Source: Flavobacterium sp. Root420 (lineage in GTDB: Bacteria; Bacteroidota; Bacteroidia; Flavobacteriales; Flavobacteriaceae). From it: DNA of 64,000 nucleotides. Shown piece by piece: positions 1 through 8,818 of the stretch. The stretch is taken from positions 1-64,000 of the forward strand of contig NZ_LMEF01000034.1 of NCBI RefSeq assembly GCF_001427905.1. Reading direction: 5' to 3'. Both the position numbers and the translations under genes were made by a program. A model generated the notes under the pieces. It did no database searches. It was given only the letters and a program-made list of their open reading frames with translations, and was not told the DNA's origin. Every line of letters starts with the position of its first letter. Position 1 is the first letter of the stretch.

Positions 1-55
1 CCTCATTTACACAATGAAGTTTAAATTCAATACTGTATTTTACTTTTCTTTCCAT
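1..55 (-). CDS. IS3-family transposase OrfA, N-terminal fragment (runs off the window)
   Basis: An ATG at 55 on the minus strand opens a frame whose 18 visible residues begin MERKVKYSIEFKLHC. This is the usual start of the helix-turn-helix OrfA of IS3 elements (basic residues, then YS.EFKL). It lies just inside the presumed IS terminus, as expected for OrfA. The rest of the gene and OrfB would be to the left of the window. The family call rests on a short fragment and on the IS end next to it. Confidence 0.6.
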   Translation of the reverse strand, partial: MERKVKYSIEFKLHCVNE

Positions 56-98
56 AAAAATGCCCCCAAATTGTGTCTAACATTTTGGGGGCAGTTCA
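1..98 (-). mobile_element. End of an IS3-family (IS150-like) insertion sequence
   Basis: The minus strand read from position 98 begins TGAACTGCCCCC, which resembles the ends of IS150-group elements (TGTACTGCACCC, from memory). Close inside it, TGCCCCCAAA (61-70) and TTTGGGGGCA (84-93) form a subterminal inverted repeat. A transposase-like reading frame starts at 55 and runs off the left edge. Only one end is visible, so neither the target duplication nor the full element can be seen. The end lies 37 bp past the stop of the neighbouring protease gene. Confidence 0.65.
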
Positions 99-134
99 TT
101 TGCGAGGCTTTTCATTTTTACTAAATTACAATTT

Positions 135-2915
135 TTATCTCTTAACGAATTTCTTAACAATTCTTTTTTCACCATTATTTAATTCAATAATATAAAATCC
201 TGTAGTCAATTTACTTACATCGATAGCATTCCCTGAAATTTCTCCTGAAATAACTTGCTGACCTATTGTATTTGAAATTTTATAAGAATATCCGTTGCTA
301 TTTGAAAAAGAAACATTTAATTCATTTTCAACCGGATTAGGATATAAGGCAAAACTTGAAGTTTCAATAGTTTCAACTAGTCCTGCTGCAATTTCTTCGA
401 CAGCAACTGCACCAGAAGCCGTTATGTTTATAGAATAATCTTCTACTTGCCCATAAGAAAAAGATTCACAAGATGTTGGAATTCCGTTGTACTTCATAGA
501 AACCCTTACTTTTGTTGTTCCAAGTGTTGCAGTTGATGGAATTGTAATGGAACCCGTTACCGGAGTTGTTGTTGATGAAGCTTTTGTCCAGGCTGTCTCT
601 CCAGAATCTGCAAAATCACCATCCTGGTTGTAATCTATAAAAACAGCATATCCCTCGCTGTAAACAGAAGAAGTCCAGGTTGGCGTAATTGTAATTGTAT
701 ACGCTGTTCCTCTTGTTGCATTTGTAGAAATAGCACTATAATTTTCATAACCCGTTGTTCCTGTAGAAGTATTATTGATTGTACCAAAAACTACTTTGCC
801 AATTCTTTCATCTGCCGAGCTATTTCCTTTAGATGTACAATATGTTACCGTAGTTGCGGTGGTCGTAACATTTACAGCATTGCTTGCTGCTGAAACATTT
901 CCTGCTGCATCTTTAGCTTTTACTGTAAAAGTATAGGCAGTCGAAGCACTTAGTCCGGTAACTGTATAAGTTGTCGTTGTAGACGAGCCTTTTAAAGTTG
1001 CCCCCTGATAAATATCGTATCCTGTTACTGCTACATTATCTGTAGAAGCAGTCCAAGATAAATTGGTAGTTGTACCTGTCGTGCCTGAAGCAGCAAGGGC
1101 TGTTGGAGCTGTAGGCGCAACAGTATCTGTAGATCCCGAGTAAGCTGCTCCAACACCAACGGCATAAAATGCATTTGTTGTAGCAATAACTTCAGCAGAA
1201 CCAGCACCGTATAAATCAATAGCAGACTGTATGCCTGAAGTTCTGGCATTTGCGTAAGTCGAATTTGCAGTTAAATAAACGCTTTCAAGACGATAAGCGA
1301 TTTTTGCTGCTTTATCAATTGTAATTCCAGTCACATTATACGCACTTCCGATGTCGTTGGTTCCTGATTTTCCAACAGATAGTATGTAAAACCAGTGGTT
1401 TAATACACCAGAATTTGTATGAACACCACAATAGTCATTATTGTTAGTTGGTGTACAGCTCACATTAACCCAATAAGTTCCTCCGTAAGTATCTGGCTGA
1501 CCTTCAGAGTTTGGATCACTCATAGAGCGTAAAGCTAAATGCCCCGTTCTTCTTTCAATATCCTCACCAATCAACCAAGTTGATTTTGTAGGCGTTGCGC
1601 GATATTCGATACAAGCTCCCCAAATATCTGAGAAAGCTTCGTTCATCGCTCCAGACTCTTTTTGGTAAGCTAAATTAGCGGTATACGTACATACTGCATG
1701 ACCTATTTCATGTCCCGCAACATCCATTGCAGTTAAAATATCAAAACCTCCGGTTCCGGTTCCGTCGCCGTAGGTCATAACACTTCCGTTCCAAAACGCA
1801 TTGTTATTATTTGGGTATCCGGCGGCAACTAAATTATAGTGCACATAACTTTTGATTTTTGCTCCGGCATTGTCATAACTATTTCTGCCATGGACTGCTG
1901 ACCAGTAATCATAAGTCATTTCAGCTCCCCAATGTGCATCGAGTGCACCATTGTCTTTATTTGTATTATTATATTCAGCAGCTGTCCAGTTATTATCTGC
2001 ATCGGTAAAGTTTGTTGTTGGATATGTTGCCGTTCTTGCAGAATTGTAAGTTTGAACACCATTCCCACGGGTAACATCTGATAAAATATAAGAGGAACCG
2101 CTTAAACTTGTCTGAATAGTTTGAGTACCACTATAACGAGTTGCTGCGTTGGCCGCAACAACCGCAATTTTTGAAGCTGTATTTTTTTGTTCTTTAGCTC
2201 CTGAAACATTTGATCTTCCATGACTATGTTCACCAAGATGTTTAATTGTTGCATTATAAAATAATGCTTTTCCGGTTTCAGCATCGATATAAAGATCGCC
2301 ACGGCTTAAAGGATTTGTTGCATAAATATCAAATTTATAAGCCAGTCGTACTTTATCGCTTTTTCTCAATTGTCCCTGATCTTCCATAGATGGCAATAAA
2401 ACCAGTTCTCCAATTGGTTTTTCATAATCCATTGCAGCTGCATCTTCTGGGGTTTCCCATAAATATTGTTTTGCGCCTGTGTAAGCGATAGCTTTATCAA
2501 AAGCTGCCTGGTTTGATAATTTTGGGGTTGTATTTACATTTTCAAAAGCATAAAATTCCCCGTTCATCGAAACTAATTTTCCGCCTTTTGAATGTAAAGT
2601 ATAGTTAGCAAACTCCACTTTAATTCCTTGTTCATATAATTGAAATTTTTCATGCGTAAAACCTTCTTTATCAGATTCTATTCTAATCTTTGAAAAAGAC
2701 TGACTGTCTTTTAAACCCAATTGCTCTTTAAAAACCTTTTGCGAATCAGAACCTTTATAGGTTGATTTGTCATTAAAAGTAATTGAACTAGGCAGACCGT
2801 TTTCAGATAAATCTTTTTTACTAACTCTTTTGTCGGTTTGCTGTGCGGAAACAGTGAGCGAAAACGCAAGAAAAACAGTAGTTAATGCTAAAATTTTAGG
2901 TAATTTTCTTTCCAT
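135..2915 (-). CDS. Secreted M4 (thermolysin-like) metalloprotease with FN3, GEVED and type IX sorting domains
   Basis: This is a 926-residue extracellular zinc endopeptidase. A signal peptide (residues 1-25, ending SAQ) is followed by an FTP/PepSY propeptide (about 50-220) and the M4 catalytic domain with the zinc motif HEIGH (near 401-405) and a downstream NEAFSDI segment that supplies the third ligand. A fibronectin type III domain follows (about 600-690), then a GEVED domain (about 765-840) and a C-terminal type A sorting domain (about 855-926) ending in a KKFVKR basic tail. In this phylum such tails direct export through the type IX secretion system and are cleaved at the surface. The gene stands alone, with an IS end just downstream. 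The propeptide implies self-activation outside the cell. Confidence 0.93.
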   Translation of the reverse strand: MERKLPKILALTTVFLAFSLTVSAQQTDKRVSKKDLSENGLPSSITFNDKSTYKGSDSQKVFKEQLGLKDSQSFSKIRIESDKEGFTHEKFQLYEQGIKVEFANYTLHSKGGKLVSMNGEFYAFENVNTTPKLSNQAAFDKAIAYTGAKQYLWETPEDAAAMDYEKPIGELVLLPSMEDQGQLRKSDKVRLAYKFDIYATNPLSRGDLYIDAETGKALFYNATIKHLGEHSHGRSNVSGAKEQKNTASKIAVVAANAATRYSGTQTIQTSLSGSSYILSDVTRGNGVQTYNSARTATYPTTNFTDADNNWTAAEYNNTNKDNGALDAHWGAEMTYDYWSAVHGRNSYDNAGAKIKSYVHYNLVAAGYPNNNNAFWNGSVMTYGDGTGTGGFDILTAMDVAGHEIGHAVCTYTANLAYQKESGAMNEAFSDIWGACIEYRATPTKSTWLIGEDIERRTGHLALRSMSDPNSEGQPDTYGGTYWVNVSCTPTNNNDYCGVHTNSGVLNHWFYILSVGKSGTNDIGSAYNVTGITIDKAAKIAYRLESVYLTANSTYANARTSGIQSAIDLYGAGSAEVIATTNAFYAVGVGAAYSGSTDTVAPTAPTALAASGTTGTTTNLSWTASTDNVAVTGYDIYQGATLKGSSTTTTYTVTGLSASTAYTFTVKAKDAAGNVSAASNAVNVTTTATTVTYCTSKGNSSADERIGKVVFGTINNTSTGTTGYENYSAISTNATRGTAYTITITPTWTSSVYSEGYAVFIDYNQDGDFADSGETAWTKASSTTTPVTGSITIPSTATLGTTKVRVSMKYNGIPTSCESFSYGQVEDYSINITASGAVAVEEIAAGLVETIETSSFALYPNPVENELNVSFSNSNGYSYKISNTIGQQVISGEISGNAIDVSKLTTGFYIIELNNGEKRIVKKFVKR

Positions 2916-3281
2916 AATAAGTTTGGTTAAAGTTTGGTTAAATGGATTACAAATAAAATACTTAACGTAAGTAAATACTTTAATTTTTGTTAAAAGTATT
3001 TCAAATTTGTTATATAATCGATTAATTTTACCTTTAATCGATAAAATACAACATTTTTTATTTGAAATTCACTTTTATTTAACAAATTATAAGAATCTTA
3101 CAATAAAATAGACTAAAAAACAATTATATCATTGACTAACATCCCTTTAACCAAAAAAAATACTTACAAATCCCATTTCGATTAAAAAGCCACCAATACT
3201 CTAGTCTCACCATTTATTAAAACAAAAAAGGCTAGCCTTTAAAAGCTAGCCTTCTATTTTTATTAATCTAAAAAAAATAAG
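2916..3281. other. AT-rich intergenic region between the M4 protease and scoB
   Basis: This 366-bp gap holds the upstream region of the M4 protease gene and, at its left-hand side relative to scoB, the scoB terminator hairpin at 3228-3253. Two tandem copies of a GTTTGGTTA-type word lie just upstream of the protease start (2922-2940). I see no convincing reading frame, no clear TAnnTTTG box and no RNA gene. Confidence 0.6.
3228..3253 (-). terminator. Intrinsic terminator of scoB
   Basis: Perfect 9-bp stem AAGGCTAGC (3228-3236) with GCTAGCCTT (3245-3253) and an 8-nt loop. On the minus strand it is followed by a run of T. It lies about 30 bp past the scoB stop. Confidence 0.8.
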
Positions 3282-3935
3282 CTAAATATTCATTTCAGGA
3301 ATTTCTCCTTCAATTATCAAATCAGCCTCAGTTGAGGCAATGATATGTTCAACAGAAATACCTGGCGCGCGTTCTAAGAGCTTAAAACCTTTTTCTGTTA
3401 CTTCGAGAACTGCCAATTCTGTTACAACCTTTTTAACGCAACCTACACCCGTTAATGGCAAAGTACATTTTTTAAGTATTTTTGATTCTCCTGCCTTATT
3501 AACGTGCATCATCGCAACGATGATATTTTCGGCGGAAGCCACCAAATCCATTGCACCTCCCATTCCTTTTACCATTTTACCCGGAATTTTCCAGTTGGCA
3601 ATATCTCCGTTTTCTGAAACTTCCATCGCACCCAAAATCGTTAAATCCACTTTTTGACTGCGGATCATTCCGAAACTAAAAGCCGAATCAAAGAAACTAG
3701 CTCCCGGAAGTGTCGTAATGGTTTGTTTTCCTGCATTGATAATATCAGCATCTTCTTCTCCGGCAAACGGAAAAGGTCCCATTCCAAGAACTCCATTTTC
3801 ACTTTGAAATTCAACCGCGATATCTTCCCTAACATAATTCGCCACCAAAGTTGGAATCCCGATTCCAAGATTAACGAAATAGCGGTCTTTTACCTCTTTT
3901 GCAATACGTTTTGCAATATCTTCTTTTGTTAACAT
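3282..3935 (-). CDS. scoB: 3-oxoacid CoA-transferase subunit B
   Basis: This 217-residue protein is the beta subunit of succinyl-CoA:3-oxoacid (acetoacetate) CoA-transferase, which moves CoA between succinate and a 3-oxoacid in ketone-body and fatty-acid metabolism. The signature SENGVLGMGPFP near residues 45-56 contains the catalytic glutamate (E46) that forms the thioester. Length and a conserved GIGIPTLVANY segment fit the family. The partner scoA lies 1.2 kb upstream on the same strand but is separated by a beta-lactamase gene, an unusual split because the two subunits are normally adjacent. Substrate preference cannot be read from sequence. Confidence 0.93.
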   Translation of the reverse strand: MLTKEDIAKRIAKEVKDRYFVNLGIGIPTLVANYVREDIAVEFQSENGVLGMGPFPFAGEEDADIINAGKQTITTLPGASFFDSAFSFGMIRSQKVDLTILGAMEVSENGDIANWKIPGKMVKGMGGAMDLVASAENIIVAMMHVNKAGESKILKKCTLPLTGVGCVKKVVTELAVLEVTEKGFKLLERAPGISVEHIIASTEADLIIEGEIPEMNI

Positions 3936-3958
3936 AAGTTCAATGTGTCAATTTTATT

Positions 3959-4042
3959 AAATGTGCCAATTAGTCAATTTGATAATTAGATAATGCCGCT
4001 ACCCGCTTACATAAATTATCTAATTTTCTCAATTATCTAATT
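3959..4042. repeat. Intergenic repeat, copy 1 (AATGTGCCAATTAG family)
   Basis: Begins AAATGTGCCAATTAG, continues TTTGATAATTAGATAAT, and ends with inverted copies of ATTATCTAATT, so the unit can fold on itself. The TAG stop of the beta-lactamase gene (4037-4039) is made by the repeat's own CTAATT end. It is the same family as the two copies at 4952-5147. Confidence 0.85.
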
Positions 4043-4924
4043 CTTCTTGGTAAAATAATCCCAGGTTGCTTTTGCTATATCTGCAATTATTTTCTCTGTA
4101 TCTTCTTTGGTTTCAGTAATCTCTTTTAAATAAACCGAAAGAATAAAATGTTTTCCATTTGGAAGTTTTACGATTCCAATGTCATTCATGGCAACTCTCA
4201 GGTTATTATCGTTTGTTCCTGATATTCCGGTTCTGTGTGCCAGTTCAGTTCCTTCGGGAAGTCCGGCCTTCATCCAGGTAAGTCCTCTTGAAGTTTCTAC
4301 CATTATTTCATATAAATATTTGGTTGTTTCTTCTTTTAGAACTTCTCCTTTATAGAATTTTTCCAGCAATTCTGTTGTTGTCAATGGAGTTGTTGTATTT
4401 ACATAAAGGTTTTTCCAGGTTTCCATTTGCTGTTCGTTGACCTTAATAACGAAATCCTTAATTCCTTGTTTATTTATGAATTTCTGAATGACTTTTGTAC
4501 CTCCAACTAAATTGATCAATAAATCGCAACCGTTATTATCACTGTGAGAAACCGTATATCGCAACAATTTATCTAGCGTCAAGTCCATATTTCCTTCCGG
4601 ATAATCCTCCCTCATTGGACTCCAGGTATTTTCATGTAAATCCTTCTTCTTAATAAAGATTTTTTGATCCAATGAAAGCTTTCCTTCATCAACTTGATTT
4701 AAAACAGTTAAAGCAATATGGAATTTAAAAACACTCATCATTGGTGCTTTCAAATTTCCATTAATACTTAGAGTATCTTTATCTTCAATACTTTTAATAG
4801 AAATTCCGACTGTTGCGTTCTTACTAGCAATAATCTGATTTAATTGTTGTCGCAGATCATTTGTCGTTTGCGAAAAGGCCTGAAACGAAAGAAAAGAAAT
4901 TAGAATTACAGCAATTCGATTCAT
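4037..4924 (-). CDS. bla: Class A serine beta-lactamase
   Basis: This 295-residue periplasmic enzyme has a signal peptide (1-19, ending FSQ) and hydrolyses beta-lactams through an acyl-enzyme. Visible motifs are S64-V-F-K67 (standard S70..K73), S128-D-N130, the omega-loop glutamate E164 in NEQQME, and R231-T-G in place of the usual KTG. The omega-loop spacing resembles the PER/CfxA-like A2 subclass, where E166 is followed by xxM. By that alignment position 170, usually Asn, is Glu here. The gene sits between scoA and scoB with repeat copies on both sides. Its spectrum cannot be predicted, and the Arg at 234 is seen in CARB/PSE enzymes. Confidence 0.9.
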   Translation of the reverse strand: MNRIAVILISFLSFQAFSQTTNDLRQQLNQIIASKNATVGISIKSIEDKDTLSINGNLKAPMMSVFKFHIALTVLNQVDEGKLSLDQKIFIKKKDLHENTWSPMREDYPEGNMDLTLDKLLRYTVSHSDNNGCDLLINLVGGTKVIQKFINKQGIKDFVIKVNEQQMETWKNLYVNTTTPLTTTELLEKFYKGEVLKEETTKYLYEIMVETSRGLTWMKAGLPEGTELAHRTGISGTNDNNLRVAMNDIGIVKLPNGKHFILSVYLKEITETKEDTEKIIADIAKATWDYFTKKN

Positions 4925-4951
4925 TATTTTATTTTTTACAAAGCCTTTTCT

Positions 4952-5147
4952 AAATGTGCCAATTAGAAAATTTGATAATTAGATAATGCTTGTTTTTTGC
5001 GCAATCTAATTCATTATCTAATTGACTAATTCTCTCAATTATCTAATTTATTAAATGTGCCAATTAGAAAATTTGATAATTAGATAATACGTCTTTTTAC
5101 ACAATCAAGGTAATTGTCTAATTGACAAATTCTCTCATTATCTAATT
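4952..5147. repeat. Two tandem intergenic repeats, copies 2 and 3 (period 101 bp)
   Basis: Copies start at 4952 and 5053, each with AAATGTGCCAATTAGAAAAT then TTTGATAATTAGATAAT, a variable centre, and a closing ATTATCTAATT arm. The first and last parts of each copy are complementary, so each can form a long AT-rich hairpin. They fill the gap between scoA and the beta-lactamase gene. Confidence 0.88.
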
Positions 5148-5847
5148 ATGCTCTCTGTCTCACAGTTCGTTGTTCAATTCTTTTCTCAAATTTCTCTCCC
5201 TGAAAGATACGTTGTACCATAATTCCCGGAATGTGAATTTGATTTGGATCTAAAGTCCCAACCGGAACCAATTCTTCAACCTCGGCAATAGTGATTTTTG
5301 CAGCACCGGCCATACACGCATTGAAGTTTCTGGCAGTTCCTTTGAAGATAAGATTTCCGGCTTCGTCACCTTTCCATGCTTTTACAATGGCAAAGTCCGC
5401 TTTGAAAGCTTGTTCCATAATATGCCTTTTTCCGTTGAATTCCCGAACTTCCTTTCCTTCGGCAACTTCGGTTCCATAACCCGCAGGTGTAAAGAAAGCG
5501 GGGATTCCGGCTTGTGCTGCGCGACAACGTTCTGCCAAAGTTCCTTGGGGAGTCAGTTCCACTTCCAATTCTCCTGAAAGCATTTGGCGTTCGAACTCAG
5601 CATTTTCACCCACATAAGATGAAATCATTTTTTTTATTTGTTTCTTCTGCAAAAGCAATCCTAAACCAAAATCATCAACTCCTGCATTATTTGAAATACA
5701 AGTTAAGTCTGAAATTGTTGTGTTTACTAATGCTGCAATCGTATTTTCAGGAATTCCGCATAATCCGAAACCTCCAAACATGATGGTCATGCTATTTTCT
5801 ATTCCTTTTATGGCTTCCTGAACGTTATTTACTTTTTTTGTTATCAT
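5146..5847 (-). CDS. scoA: 3-oxoacid CoA-transferase subunit A
   Basis: This 233-residue protein is the alpha subunit of succinyl-CoA:3-oxoacid CoA-transferase. The N-terminal CoA-transferase signature GGFGLCGIPEN occurs near residues 24-35 and a GLGLLLQKKQIKKM.SSYVG segment near 65-80, both typical of the subunit. It pairs with the beta subunit at 3282-3935 on the same strand. The two genes are interrupted by repeats and a beta-lactamase gene, so co-expression would depend on read-through of these repeats. Confidence 0.93.
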   Translation of the reverse strand: MITKKVNNVQEAIKGIENSMTIMFGGFGLCGIPENTIAALVNTTISDLTCISNNAGVDDFGLGLLLQKKQIKKMISSYVGENAEFERQMLSGELEVELTPQGTLAERCRAAQAGIPAFFTPAGYGTEVAEGKEVREFNGKRHIMEQAFKADFAIVKAWKGDEAGNLIFKGTARNFNACMAGAAKITIAEVEELVPVGTLDPNQIHIPGIMVQRIFQGEKFEKRIEQRTVRQRA

Positions 5848-5942
5848 AACAAACTGTCTTTATTGCTATATATTTTTGATAAAAATAAGATTTTTAGATT
5901 AAATTATAACGATTTCGTAAAAAATAAAACATACCCATTTCA

Positions 5943-5998
5943 AAAAAATATCCTTTTGTATCCTTCCGAATTTCAGAAGCTACAAAAGGATATTTTTT
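5943..5998 (-). terminator. Strong terminator of the PBP1A gene
   Basis: An 18-bp perfect stem joins 5943-5960 (AAAAAATATCCTTTTGTA) and 5981-5998, with a 20-nt loop and flanking A/T runs. It lies 21 bp past the PBP1A stop on the minus strand. Confidence 0.85.
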
Positions 5999-6018
5999 AT
6001 TTAAAGAGAGAATCTAAA

Positions 6019-8325
6019 CTATAGTTCGAATTCGTCTGTATTTTGCTCTGTTTGAGTAGTATCTTTCACAACTGCAGGTCTGCTGTAACAATCTACTTTT
6101 ATTGAAAGATTAGCCGGACGTTCAAATTCAGATTTAGAAATCTGAAGGTTTTCATCTTTATAGCAAAGTTTCATAAAATAAGCCCAAACCGGCAATGCCG
6201 CTGTAGCTCCCTGACCATAAGTCAGACTTTTGAAACGTGCTGAACGATCTTCGCAACCCACCCAAACTCCGGTTACTAAGTTCGGAACCATTCCCATAAA
6301 CCAACCGTCTGATTGATTTTGCGTTGTTCCTGTTTTACCGGCAATAGGGTTTCTGAACATATAGGGATATCCTGTCCAACGATTATCTCCGCTTCCTCCG
6401 CCTTCAGTGCGCAAACGTGCACCAGAACCGGTTTCAGTAACTCCTTCTAATAATTTAATAACTGCAAAGGCAATATCTTTGTTTAAAACATCATGAGATT
6501 CAGGAATTGGTTCGTAAATAACCTCTCCGCTTTTGTTTTCAATACGGCTTAAAAATTGAGGTTTTACATAAACTCCCTGATTTGCAAATGTACTGTAAGC
6601 GGCAACCATATCTTCAACCGTAATATCAACAGCGCCAAGAGCAATTGACGGCTGTACCGGAATTTCGGTTTTAACTCCTAATTTTTGTGTCAATTCAACA
6701 ACAGCTTCAGGACCTGTTCTGTCAATTAATTTAGCCGAAACCGTATTGATAGAATTCGCCAAACCTTGTTTCAAAGTTACCATTCCACGGTATCTGTTAT
6801 CTGAGTTTCTTGGCTCCCAATCTTCTGTTACGTGATGACGTCCTTTATGAATCATAAATGGACCATCTAAAATTGAATCACAAGGAGACATATTTAATTG
6901 TTCGATTGCTGTTGCATAAACGAATGGCTTGAAAGTCGAACCAACTTGTCTTGCTCCCTGCCCAACGTGATCGTATTGGAAATATTTGTAATTAATTCCA
7001 CCAACCCACGCTTTGATATTTCCGGTTTGAGGCTCCATTGCCATTAAACCAGATTGTAAAAAGTGTTTGTAATAACGAATAGAATCCAGCGGAGTCATAA
7101 TAGTATCGCGTTCCCCTTTCCACGTAAAAATGCGCATTTGTGTTTTTACTTTAAATGAGGCAATGATATCATCTTCACTTTTATCCATATCTTTCATGAT
7201 GGCCCAACGTGTAGAATTTTTCATCGCCTGCATCATAAGCTTATCAGTTTCTGCCTGAGTAATATTTACGAAAGGTGCATTTTTATTGTTTTTCTGGTCG
7301 ATGAAAAATTGTTGTTGTAAATTTTTCATATGTTCAGTAACCGCTTCTTCTGCATAAGACTGCATTCTTGAATCGATTGTTGTATAAATTTTCAAACCAT
7401 CTTTGTAGATGTCATAATCAGAACCGTCTGGTTTTTTGTTCTCCGCTACCCATTTTTTCATGTAATCACGAAGATATTCCCTGAAATAAGTTGCAGTTCC
7501 TTCGCGGTGACTTTCCAATTTGAATTTTAAAGTAATTGGTAAAGCCTGTAATCTTAACTTCTCAGCAGTAGTGATCATTTTGGCTTTTTCCATTTGTCCA
7601 AGAACCACATTTCGACGATTTTTTACGCCTTGTGGATTACGAACCGGATTGTATAATCCCGAATTTTTAAACATTCCGACTAAAATAGCCGATTCGTCCA
7701 TCGTTAGATCTTTTGGTTCTTTAGAGAAATAAGTTTGTGCAGCAGAACTAACTCCAACTGAATAATTTCCGAAATCATAAACGTTGCAATACATTGCCAG
7801 GATTTCATTTTTGGTATATTGTCTTTCCAGACGAATGGCAATAATCCATTCTTTTATTTTTTGTACAATCCTGAACGGAAGGAATTTAGATCCCTCTCCG
7901 TGGAATAATTGTTTTGCTAACTGTTGTGTTAATGTACTCGCTCCACCATTAGTTCCTAAAGTAAAAACAGCTCTTAGAGTACCGCGTCCGTCAATTCCTG
8001 AATGTTCATAAAAACGGGCATCTTCAGTAGCTACCAAGGCTTCAACCAAATTTTTTGGCAAATCTGAATATTTAAGTTGTGATCTATTGGTTTTAAAGTA
8101 CTTACCAAGCACAACTCCATCAGAAGAAATGATTTCGGTAGCTAAGTTAGAATCCGGATTCTCCAAATCTTCAAAAGAAGGCATGGAACCGAATAATCCC
8201 CAAGAGGCAAATAAAAAGAAAGCTAAAATTCCAAGCAAAGTATAAGCAAAAACTCTCCAGAATTTCTTTTTATAATAGTTAATATCTTTATTACTATTAG
8301 GTTGATTGTTTTTTTTGGTGGCCAT
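6019..8325 (-). CDS. Penicillin-binding protein 1A (bifunctional peptidoglycan synthase)
   Basis: This 768-residue inner-membrane enzyme polymerises glycan strands and crosslinks peptides. A short cytoplasmic tail and one membrane helix (about 26-46) precede a GT51 transglycosylase domain with the catalytic glutamate in ATEDARFYEHSG (E101). The transpeptidase domain has the SxxK motif in GSTFKPF (about 462-468), SIN and GKTGTT (about 665-670). A C-terminal extension contains FERP and ends acidic. gldH starts 13 bp upstream, so PBP1A is probably the last gene of a ricT-gldH-PBP1A operon. Length is normal for Bacteroidota PBP1A. Confidence 0.95.
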   Translation of the reverse strand: MATKKNNQPNSNKDINYYKKKFWRVFAYTLLGILAFFLFASWGLFGSMPSFEDLENPDSNLATEIISSDGVVLGKYFKTNRSQLKYSDLPKNLVEALVATEDARFYEHSGIDGRGTLRAVFTLGTNGGASTLTQQLAKQLFHGEGSKFLPFRIVQKIKEWIIAIRLERQYTKNEILAMYCNVYDFGNYSVGVSSAAQTYFSKEPKDLTMDESAILVGMFKNSGLYNPVRNPQGVKNRRNVVLGQMEKAKMITTAEKLRLQALPITLKFKLESHREGTATYFREYLRDYMKKWVAENKKPDGSDYDIYKDGLKIYTTIDSRMQSYAEEAVTEHMKNLQQQFFIDQKNNKNAPFVNITQAETDKLMMQAMKNSTRWAIMKDMDKSEDDIIASFKVKTQMRIFTWKGERDTIMTPLDSIRYYKHFLQSGLMAMEPQTGNIKAWVGGINYKYFQYDHVGQGARQVGSTFKPFVYATAIEQLNMSPCDSILDGPFMIHKGRHHVTEDWEPRNSDNRYRGMVTLKQGLANSINTVSAKLIDRTGPEAVVELTQKLGVKTEIPVQPSIALGAVDITVEDMVAAYSTFANQGVYVKPQFLSRIENKSGEVIYEPIPESHDVLNKDIAFAVIKLLEGVTETGSGARLRTEGGGSGDNRWTGYPYMFRNPIAGKTGTTQNQSDGWFMGMVPNLVTGVWVGCEDRSARFKSLTYGQGATAALPVWAYFMKLCYKDENLQISKSEFERPANLSIKVDCYSRPAVVKDTTQTEQNTDEFEL

Positions 8326-8338
8326 AAATAACTATTTT

Positions 8339-8818
8339 CTAATCTTTTTGTTCTATTCTAAAACCTACATCTGTAATACCATCTAACTCCTGAACCCCTG
8401 GAATTTTACCAGATTGTCTCACCGCTTGTTTGATGTGTACTTTATATTTTCCTCTAAACTTAACGCCTTCTTTATAATACAGTTTACTTTCTTTAATATC
8501 TGTAAAACCGTTTCCTAATAAAGTCCCGTCCGGATTTGCCATTTGATATTCTAACGTATCAACTTTTGTGAAACCATTCGGCATTTCAAGAGCAACTATT
8601 AAAAACAAATTATTGAACGGATAATCGTTATTGTCTCTCAAATTTACAAATAAATTGTATTTTTTGGTGGAATCTAAAACAGGTAAATCAAAAGTAACAA
8701 CGCTGTCTTTGTGCCAGGCACTTCCAACAGATTTGTACTCGTCAAATACTCTTTTTTTATCACAAGAAAAAAGAAATATTGCTGTCAAAAGGAGAATTCC
8801 GCTATTTTTTATTCTCAT
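8339..8818 (-). CDS. gldH: Gliding motility lipoprotein GldH
   Basis: This 159-residue protein has a lipoprotein signal with the lipobox LFSC (Cys at about 19). GldH is one of the proteins required for Flavobacterium gliding and chitin use, and is anchored in the cell envelope. The match rests on length, the lipobox, the phrase YNLFVNLRDNNDYPFNNLFL typical of GldH, and its conserved place between the RicT protein and PBP1A. Its start overlaps the end of the upstream ricT frame by 17 nt, suggesting coupled translation. Its biochemical role is unknown. Confidence 0.9.
   Translation of the reverse strand: MRIKNSGILLLTAIFLFSCDKKRVFDEYKSVGSAWHKDSVVTFDLPVLDSTKKYNLFVNLRDNNDYPFNNLFLIVALEMPNGFTKVDTLEYQMANPDGTLLGNGFTDIKESKLYYKEGVKFRGKYKVHIKQAVRQSGKIPGVQELDGITDVGFRIEQKD

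Noticed and set aside
61..93. Hairpin TGCCCCCAAA..TTTGGGGGCA as the terminator of the protease gene
   Set aside because: It lies inside the IS terminus and has the composition of IS inverted ends, with no T run; it is better explained as part of the mobile element.
4952..5147. CRISPR-like or satellite array
   Set aside because: Only two tandem copies of 101 bp with internal symmetry, and a third copy 1 kb away; fits a dispersed intergenic repeat.
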